Shown: one piece after another, positions 56,431 to 64,000 of the stretch
How the letters are laid out: every line of letters starts with the position of its first letter
How positions within the stretch are numbered: the first letter of the stretch is position 1
Assembly: GCA_025738555.1 (NCBI GenBank)
Contig: JAOVFP010000004.1
Span: forward strand, 4,650,001-4,714,000
DNA length: 64,000 nt
Direction: 5' to 3'
Source: Cyathus striatus
Taxonomy: Eukaryota; Basidiomycota; Agaricomycetes; Agaricales; Nidulariaceae
Notes under the pieces: generated by a model
What the model was told of the DNA's origin: nothing
What the model saw: only the letters and a program-made list of their open reading frames with translations
Databases searched by the model: none
Program-made: the position numbers and the translations under genes

Positions 56431-57578
56431 TTTATTATGCGTTTATTGTGGCATATTTATATATACTATGTATTAGCGCGTTCAACTGAATTTTGGACTT
56501 TAATACCAATTTAAAACCATTTCGTGCAGCAGCCATGAAGGTTGAATTCAATGTAATGACTGCATATGATAACTTCACTTAAAAACCCGATGGAAGTGTT
56601 CATAAAAAACAGATTCGCTAATAGTGACTGAGACATTGAAAAGCTTGTTCTTACAGATAACATATTCTGATCTTCTTCAGAGCTCGCCATTTTTTGGAGC
56701 CAGTCACAGGAATTTTCTTTGCTTATTATAAGGATCTGCATATACATATGGCCAGGATTTGTCTGTACTCAAAGGGGGCGTACACAGGCGCCCGGCAGCC
56801 ACGCTGAATCATGAATCCTGGATTCCCTGAAGTATCAGAATCTTGGGATATCCTTTGAACATGGGCGGCCAGGATACATGCCAATAATGCCGCTGAGGCA
56901 GCCCTTCTGGTAAACGGGAAAAAAAATAGATGATCGAATTTCACGTTCAAAACTCGCCATGCTCGAATGGCCTTACATGTGATTAGATAAGAAATAGATA
57001 TATTGAACAATAAGCAAATCAAATCAAACGTAAGGTCCTAAGATCTGGTAGACCATTCGACTCTTCGAGAGAGGCGGGGGAGTGGTTTAAATCCTTAGTA
57101 ACCTGATTTAAAGCTTCTAAGCAAGGATCCACTTGTCCCCTGTGCAAGCCAAATCAATACCAACCAACAGATGAGATCAAAATCACAAGACTGAAGTTCC
57201 ATGTTGCACGTCACCGGGTGAGTTAAACTAGGAACTGTACTACTTATAATCGATCGTCGCGGTATTACTCTTGCTCCTATGTTTTTGTAGAAGCAAATGC
57301 TTGCGTGTATACTTACAGTAAGCACTTGGGCATGGACCGCCGAGGCTGAGTGCCGTTGATTCTTAGACAGAGGAGGCTTCTATGGACGAGTCATGGTCTA
57401 CGATGGCTTGACGAATCCCATGACATTGATAGACTGTCGAGTTCCAAGTCACCCGTTGGATGTAAGCGCGCAATTTACTACTTTTAAAGACAAGCGGAGA
57501 TTGTACTCTTCTTCTGGAAATATAAGTAACTGTACCGCAAAAGGGTACTTACTTTTCACTCAACCTTGTCGATCTATA
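56431..57578. other. Intergenic
   Basis: Short minus-strand frames (56511-56747, 56726-57022, 57095-57325) have no domain. Probably the promoters of copy C on the left and of the membrane-protein gene on the right. Confidence 0.4.
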
Positions 57579-58997
57579 ATGTTCGCAAACGCACACCAGC
57601 CGTTTCATCCAAATCGTCCCGCTCCGGAGAACTCTCAAGCTATTTTCCGGCAGCCACGGCACTATAAAGTGAGTTACCCGTGTGTTACCCGCTCAAAGCG
57701 ATCTTGTAATCTCATCAAGCATTGCACATCTCACTAGGACAGGGCTCTAGTAGTCCCACAAAGACATGACCCCTTTATGGCGAGTGCTGCAGCTGCAGCT
57801 TTTGTGCCAGGGGAACCTGCGAGGCTCCCGGGGGCAACAGATCCAGTGGTTCCAATGCCATCATATGCTGGAGCGGCTGTTTGGGGCGGTGTTCCAATGC
57901 CATTTGGAACGAATCAAGGTAGCCACTGGCAAATATTCGTATATGGCCAGAGGCATGTCGTTCCGCGTGATATGATCCGAGTGTTTGAATCATATAATAT
58001 TAGAGATGTACTCTCAAACTCCTTAGGTGAGTGAATTTATGTTCTTCTACTCACACAGCTTCAATTATCATCTATCAGCTCCACTAACACATCAATATTC
58101 GAAAAGCGAAGCGGGCCAGATTAAATTACAAGCTGCAACATTCTTCAGTGCTTTCGACCCGAAAGGTTGGTCTCAAATGGTTCATAGTATTGCGTGTAAA
58201 CGCTGACATACTATCTCCACAAGGTTCATGGGATATCAAAGTAGATAATCTACCGCATGAGCTGGGAAGAATCATCGAAGGTGTTACCCCTAATTCTCGA
58301 AAACTGGACATTGGATCTCGATTTATGCGATTTCGGTTTCCACACGTACTGTTTGAAATATCATCGCTGAACCTCCCAGAGCGTTTTTCTAACGATCCTG
58401 ATAATCTTAAAGTAAAGTCACTTTGGAAGGCATGGGCCAGGGGGGGACCTACCTCAGGTGAGTCACTAACATCAATTGGTGAACTGATGGAACCTAACTT
58501 TTCCGTAGGCATTGTTGCATATGGAACAATGCGTGATAACATACATATGAGTCAAAAAGATGGAAAACCATTGTTCAAAATCGTTACCCGCACATTCGAA
58601 GTGATCCAAGTCTTACAACCAGAGCTGTTGGCGCCAATACCATATCCTGCCCAAGTTCCTCCAGTTAGCAAGTGAGTAAGTAACGACTCTTGTTCGGAAT
58701 TTGCATTCTCACCTTCAGGTTTACAGTCCAAGCGACTTTCTTGTCTTCTCCACATCATGGACAGTGATTCGATTTCTCCGTAAGAGCGAGAAAGTCATGA
58801 CTTTCTTAATTTCTTTGAGTGCTTTGCTTGCGGCCCTACAACCAATTGTTAGCAACTCTAACGAGCTTTTTGGATGGGTATTAGCTGGTATAGGTGTCTT
58901 ATCTGGCCTTATTTCCGTCCTTGCAGTCTTGATAAGTTGGGTACTGGGGTGGATAGAGGTCAATGCTGCTCGACAACGCCAGTATCATGAGAATTAA
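57579..58997 (+). CDS. Uncharacterised protein with two C-terminal membrane helices, 383 aa
   Basis: Five exons: 57579-57668, 57738-58026, 58112-58165, 58224-58671 and 58727-58997; introns of 69, 85, 58, 58 and 55 nt are not all equally certain (the 54-nt third exon rests on a GTTGGT donor and a CTGAC branch site). The sum is 1152 nt, frame intact. Landmarks: Pro/Ala-rich N-terminus; NQGSHWQIFVYGQRHVVPRD; AATFFSAFDPKGSWDIKVDN; FMRFRFPHVLFEISSLNLPE; VGIVAYGTMRDNIHMSQKDG; then hydrophobic segments MTFLISLSALLAALQPIV and LAGIGVLSGLISVLAVLISW, probably two membrane helices, and a short polar tail. No signal peptide. I do not recognise the family; the soluble part would face one side with a tail anchor or hairpin. 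Confidence 0.68.
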
Positions 58998-59867
58998 CTG
59001 TTTTCACACCACTTGGTTAGAAGTTTGTACACGTATGGCAAGGGGAGTGTTAGAATTTAGTCTTTGCTTCAAACAGCGGTCATCGGATTGAATCAGAAAA
59101 GATAATAGCTCTTGATAAGAGCACTAGCTATGATAAGACTATGCTGACGAAGAGGCAGGCACACTTTGGTCCGTGATCTTCAATGATGGAAAGGGACCAT
59201 ATCTACACCTATGAACACTGGAATTTATTTTTACAAAAATGGATGTAAAAGTCACACACCTCACCCATTCCCTTAGATTTAGTATCAATCAGCATCTATT
59301 ATATTGTGAAACATTTTGGAAATGAAGGAATCAATATATGTATTACAATTTATAAGCTGTATATTGTGAGGAAGCTTAGACAGCCTGCAGTACAGATTTA
59401 ACAGGTTGTTCAGAGATAGCAGGAAGAGTACAGAATAGAAGGGGGATATCCAGGAGGAGAAAAGTGTACCTTCGCATTACATCTCCTGCACCAGACCCTG
59501 CTCTCACACAGGTGCACCTCCGTAAGGAGATAGAAAACATGCATCATAGGAACAATTCGATAAGATTCAGAATGTGTCGGGGAGATACTCAGAGCCATAG
59601 TGATATTGAGAGTGATTCTGAATACTAGGATTGCGTAATAGCACTAGAAACTAGAAAGGCTTGAGAAAGACACTTTGGAGATGATGATAATGATAGAGGA
59701 TTTGCGGAAGATCATTGTCACTGGGGGCCTGCAAACCATCGAGGCGACGCGTGACTACGTGACAGATGCCATCATATCACACGTTGTTACGCACGACGTG
59801 GACTTCCACTGTCAACTTTGTCTCAACTTCAACTTTATCGACCATGTAAACGATAGATGACCTTCCT
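58998..59867. other. Intergenic
   Basis: No gene supported. Frames at 59410-59598 (minus) and 59675-59860 (plus) have no domain. Confidence 0.4.
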
Positions 59868-60786
59868 TCCACCGACAACAAGATCTTTCTATACGATCCC
59901 CGCTCTCTAAAATGGATCTTAAAGCATAGTCCTGCAGTTTGGCCCACGACACGGTCGCATCAAATGTTCGACATACCAGACATCATTCCAGAGAAGTCAA
60001 TTCCCTTAGGTTCTCTACCCCCAAGTTACTGCAGAAGACTTCTACGGAGAAAACCTTCTTAGTTTATATAGTGACTTTCTTCAGTACCCTAAAGATTTCT
60101 TCCGTGACCTCAGCAGCAGCTTCCAGCAATGGATTATCCGCAACTTTGAGCGTAGTTATCATATGGCCAGCATTCTACCGTTCAGTATCGGTGGCGCAAA
60201 ACATTCACTAAATCCCCTCCGAGGTTTTGGATACCGTGCAACAACATTGTTTGCTGTAAGAGATGACGACTAAAGGCTTTCGCACGACAGATATGAAACA
60301 ATGAATGATCGGGTGCACGAACATCTCCATATTTATGATTGGGCAGTATTAGTTGCACTCGCGTACGATAAAATTGAGTACAATATCGATCCTAAACTAA
60401 ATGGTGGTCGTTTTATGTTTGGTCCCTTTTTCTATCTGGTTTAAATGTAACTCACTGTTTCACACCTTTAGTCGTCAATTCTTTATCCAGATCAGGAATA
60501 CGAGAATGCGATATTCATAACAGCGCACATATCGTGAGAGGCATTGGAAGGCCTCGCAGAGGACATACCTATATTGTATCCTGACGGGTTTACTTTCTGT
60601 CGTACAGTTGTTCCATTTCCTAGTTTTAAAGCTGGAGATAGTACTGATGTCACACAATGTGCTATTCTTCGTACGATGATGATTCTTCTTGAAAAGGGTG
60701 GAGACGATGTTGACACGGCTCCCCCTCAACGGTGGGAGCCCAAAGGCAGGAAACTACGCTCTCAACGAGTCGAAAAGGCCGAATAG
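59868..60786 (+). pseudogene. Unknown split-gene family, copy B (diverged)
   Basis: From about 59868 the plus strand reads NKIFLYDPRSLKWILKHSPA, then FDIPDIIPEKSIPLGSLPPS, parallel to copy A (NEIIIYNPIVLSHIRRFGPA, EEKIPLGSLP). A one-base shift moves to VTAEDFYGENLLSLYSDFLQ and IGGAKHSLNPLRGFGYRATT. Then FAVRDDD, TAA (Gln in copy A), and RVHEHLHIYDWAVLVALAYD. After an intron: YPDQEYENAIFITAHIS, TGA where copies A and C have CGA, EALEGLAEDIPILYPDGFTF and STDVTQCAILRTMMILLE. It is the most diverged copy and was probably an independent paralogue. Confidence 0.7.
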
Positions 60787-61330
60787 TGACTCCGCCAGTC
60801 ACTACGTCAATCGTAGTTATATCGGCGTCAATGGCGAGTACAGTAAATGTGCACCAGCACGGCTGTCTTCCTATGTATAAGTTATTCAGAAGATTACGGA
60901 GTCATTAAGTTTTTGACTCACTCCGTAATCTTCCTTAGGCTTCCCAACTTTTCATCCAACCTTTTGTACACCTTTTAATTTCTTGTAAATGATTCTCACC
61001 ACAATTGTGTATCCCGACTGCCGTGCCGGGGTGACGATTCTGAATGAATGTAAGGGGACTCACAAGGACTCACAATTTCTGTTGCTAGCAAGTTCCTATG
61101 ATTATAATTTACTAGTGACGAGAAGTTAGTAAGTATTGCCTATACCATAATACTCATGAGTACCAATTGTGAAATTATAATATCAAGCCAGCAAGCTTAG
61201 CATGTTCAGTGTTACAGTAATGGGGAGAACACTGTCAGCAATTCGGACTGTTAACTTACCAAATTTAAGTCCAAATGGCAAAATCCAATACGCTACATAC
61301 ATATATATGTACATATGCCACAACAAACCC
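60787..61330. other. Intergenic
   Basis: A perfect inverted pair GATTACGGAGTCATTAAG / ACTCACTCCGTAATC around 60,893-60,931 forms a strong hairpin (stem about 13 bp). Otherwise nothing. Confidence 0.45.
60892..60932. repeat. Hairpin between copies B and A
   Basis: AGATTACGGAGTCA is followed, after a short loop with TTAAGTTTT, by TGACTCACTCCGTAATCT. It could form at the 3' end of the copy B transcript, or be the remnant of a small inverted-repeat element. Confidence 0.5.
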
Positions 61331-62312
61331 ATGATAAAATGTCGATTGTCTCGGAATTTTGAGTCGGAAAGGCCCCACATGTTCCCCTCATGTGCCCCTA
61401 ATACTGAAGACACAGCCAACGAAATTATCATTTACAACCCTATTGTACTGTCACATATACGAAGATTTGGACCTGCAGACTGGCCTCCTAGACATTTCCA
61501 CGAGGTTTTTCACGTACCCGACAACATTTTGGAGGAGAAAATACCCCTAGGGTCTCTACCTCAGGGTACTCCAGGAGAAGCACACTGGAAACGTCTACAA
61601 AGCACATACAAAGATTTTCAGCAATTTCCCATAGACAACCTAGACAACCTCCTTATTCTTGTGGAGGGCTATATTGAATGGCTTACCTATGTGCCAAAGA
61701 ATAGGTACGAAGGAGACAGTAATCCCGCCTTTTATATTGGTGGCGCCCGACACATTACGAAGGCCAGCCGGCACTTACACGTCGGGAACAAGCACTTCTA
61801 GTTGTGACTGACGACCAGTCAAGGCTTGTATCGAAGGACATTCCTCTATCACGAGGGGTCTATCTTGCCATGAACGTCCGCCCGCGCGAGCATCTTTGTA
61901 TTTACGATTGGGCAATTTTGATGGCTATTGCGAACGGAAAGCGTAAATTTAAGCTTGACAGCAACCCGAAAGATAAATGCTATGTGGTATGTCTCCCTTT
62001 GCGTGTATCTTTCTAAATAACGCAAATAGTTTATCTGGGTTACATTAGTCGACAGTTTTCTACTCGGATTGATTTCACACGGAAATGATATTTTATACCG
62101 CACGCGTATCTCGAGAAGCATTGGAAGCCCTCATGATGATCCCCCGAGAATTCTTCTTGACGGCATGGGTTTTACTCGCACAGTACTTCCAATGGTAAAT
62201 CCGTCAGAAACCGATATCACGCAGTGTAGCATTCTTCGTACGTTGATGACGCTGCTTGAGGATAGCGCCTCCGTTCCCATAGGAAATTTAGGCCGCACAA
62301 CCTATCAAGTAT
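61331..62312 (+). pseudogene. Unknown split-gene family, copy A
   Basis: Longest uninterrupted member. The frame from 61331 carries NEIIIYNPIVLSHIRRFGPA, DWPPRHFHEVFHVPDNILEE, WKRLQSTYKDFQQFPIDNLD and VEGYIEWLTYVPKNRYEGDS, ending at a stop at 61801. Relative to copy C one base is missing between GGCGCCCGA and CACTTCTAG; with it the reading would continue ALLVVTDDQSRLVSKDIPLS, RGVYLAMNVRPREHLCIYDW. After the intron (GTATGT 61987 onward) the last exon has a TGA before EMIFYTARVSREALEALM and a second one-base deletion before RILLDGMGFTRTVLPMVNPS and ITQCSILRTLMTLLEDS. Probably nonfunctional. No domain recognised. Confidence 0.68.
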
Positions 62313-62806
62313 AGGCTACCTCCAACGTCAGAGGTTATGTAGCGTATTGTAAAATCCTATATTATAAATAACCTCTTGAAAGGAGTTGGAAAGGATTGGG
62401 AAAGGAAATCAGTGGAATCGAAAAGTTGTCTGAGCCTTGAAGCTTGAGGCCTTGAGGTCTTGCAAGTAGCATTTCGGCGTCTTTCTATACGAGCTGGAAC
62501 TTAAACTCGGTGGCTCTGGCCGACAATGGCAATAAATTCGTGGCAGCGACTATGAGAATGGCATGGCCGCAAAGTTCAGCGAATTGTTGATGTATATTTA
62601 TTCGAGTTCGCGATTCGTCACGACCTTGTCACACACCCAATTGATCACGACAACCCCGTCTCGAACAACGAACAAGAGCCCTGCACGTCGGGCGACACGA
62701 CGTCGACGCTACCCTTAAATTTCTTAGCTCTGCATCTCCACATCGCTCCACTTGATATTTGACGCATATACGCAGCTTAGGCCAGCTCGAGTGTTACACA
62801 AACAAA
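62313..62806. other. NUP107 upstream region
   Basis: Promoter and 5' UTR of the nucleoporin gene. No other gene. Confidence 0.45.
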
Positions 62807-64000
62807 ATGGCAGACGCGCTCTACGTTGCATGCGCGGAGGTTCTCTCGCTCTGCCAGAGCATGAAGGATGATTTGGCTGCTCTGTTAGACCCTGAAAAAG
62901 GATTTGCACCTCGTTTGAGGGATGTGTGTCGGGAACAGTGAGTTCGTTCTCTTGTGTGTGGTAAGGGACAGCTCTAACTAGATGTTGGTAGGATTAAAGA
63001 ATACGAAGATACAATGGATGATTCTCCTGGGGCTAGGGAGGACATTGAACTCTTACGGTTGGAAAGCAATACATGGGGACTCTTGCAAGCTGTTATGCCG
63101 TACGTCTACTTTTCCATAAGAGCGATATAAGTCTAACAGGCGTTCTTTCAGAGCACGAAAAACAGAACCGCCATCCTTCACTTCAGCCCGCGCTCTCCTC
63201 TTAGAGAATCCCTATACTCCAACGTCAACTCTCGCACAAGCCATAATGAACGCCTCTCCACTACTAACGGAGCTTATTGTCGTACGGGAATGGCTGCAGG
63301 AAACTGCGCCACTACCTAGCCAGCCGGAAGCAAATACTGGTTATTGGAAGTTCACGAAGCATGAGATTCTGCAAGGGCTGAGGACGGGGCAACCTGGTCT
63401 GGGAGGGTTGGTGAGGGAAATGGATCCTGATGCATTAGGACGAGAGGAAGGGAAAGGGTTAGCTGCGGATGACGCGGTTGGTGTTCCTGTGGAATGGTGT
63501 GTGGTCGGGAGCTGACGTTGCTTCTAGAGCTATGAGCGAAGCTTGTTGCAAGCATTGTATGGTTATGTGCGCGCAGGAAGACTAGATGATGCGGTTGAAT
63601 TATGTAGGAGGGCGCATCAACCATGGCGAGCAGCGAGCATACGAGGATCGTTATTGTTCCAGTGGAAAGCCATATGTACGCTGTTGCCTCTATCCCCCGC
63701 AATGCATGTACTAATAATCTTGATTCTGTGTAGCGACGGAAGAGGGGAGATCAGACGACGAAGATGCTATGCAGGAGGATGACGACTCTCAAGGACCATC
63801 AGGAAATAAAAGCCGAAGGTTATGGAAGTCAATGTGCACCCGCGCAGCACTAAACGTACGTCTATCTATACTCCATTATCTACCGATACCTAACATCCTC
63901 GCAGCCCGCTCTCCCAGAACACGAACGCATCCTCTACGCAGCCCTATCCCCCTCCCCCGCAACATCCACCATCCTCAAATCCGCCTGCAGAACATGGGAA
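62807..64000 (+). CDS. NUP84: Nucleoporin NUP107/NUP84 (5' part, runs off the window)
   Basis: Scaffold nucleoporin of the Y-complex (Nup84 complex) of the nuclear pore. Exons 62807-62937, 62992-63099, 63152-63476, 63528-63675, 63735-63855 and 63905 onward; introns of 49-59 nt, all GT-AG, frame intact. The N-terminus MADALYVACAEVLSLCQSMK is followed by ARKTEPPSFTSARALL and LLTELIVVREWLQETAPLP. The family-diagnostic segment is SLLQALYGYVRAGRLDDAVE, then CRRAHQPWRAASIRGSLLF, an acidic insert (DDEDAMQEDDDSQG), RRLWKSMCTRAALN and PEHERILYAALSPSP. These match the alpha-helical solenoid of Nup107 relatives. About 300 residues are present; the C-terminal half lies beyond the right edge. Confidence 0.9.

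Overview
This is a window of nuclear DNA from a filamentous basidiomycete, most probably an Agaricomycete. The evidence is the gene architecture: many 48-60 nt GT-AG introns with CTAAC/CTGAC-type branch points, F-box proteins, a fungal TKL-type kinase with an IHGDLRG catalytic loop, and a terpene-synthase homologue of the basidiomycete sesquiterpene cyclase type. I cannot name a species. No database search was possible; family calls rest on motifs read by eye.

Layout. 1-17,000 is AT-rich, visibly CpG-poor mobile-element DNA. One element of about 6.6 kb (836-7438) has inverted arms built of 63-bp and ~30-bp tandem arrays. A second element (about 8743-16962) has ~485-bp terminal inverted repeats; its right repeat is split by a 375-bp solo LTR (5-bp target duplication GCACT) and by a 1.5-kb hAT element (8-bp duplication GCATCAGC) carrying a dead transposase. 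17,400-24,100 holds a kinase gene, a small membrane-protein gene and two non-autonomous hAT-type elements with 8-bp duplications. 24,100-31,100 shows no gene I can support. 31,100-41,000 is a gene island: an uncharacterised protein, an F-box protein, a terpene-synthase-like protein lacking its metal-binding motif, a second F-box protein and the histone-fold subunit DPB4 (POLE3). 41,600-47,500 holds a tandem Ser/Pro-rich gene family in various states of decay around a coiled-coil/zinc-cluster gene. 47,900-56,500 is an unknown gene split by a 7.6-kb TA-flanked inverted-repeat element that contains a degenerate DIRS-like (tyrosine-recombinase) retrotransposon. 57,500-62,300 has an uncharacterised two-helix membrane protein and two more broken copies of the split gene. 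The right edge is the 5' part of NUP107/NUP84.

How it fits together. Housekeeping genes (DPB4 in DNA polymerase epsilon/chromatin, NUP107 in the nuclear pore) are intact and sit among fast-evolving, duplicated or decaying genes and layered transposons. Most inferred nonsense codons in the dead genes and in the retrotransposon are TGA where relatives or family motifs predict CGA. Together with the CpG-poor older elements and the CpG-containing younger insertions, this points to C-to-T mutation at methylated CpG as the main decay process.
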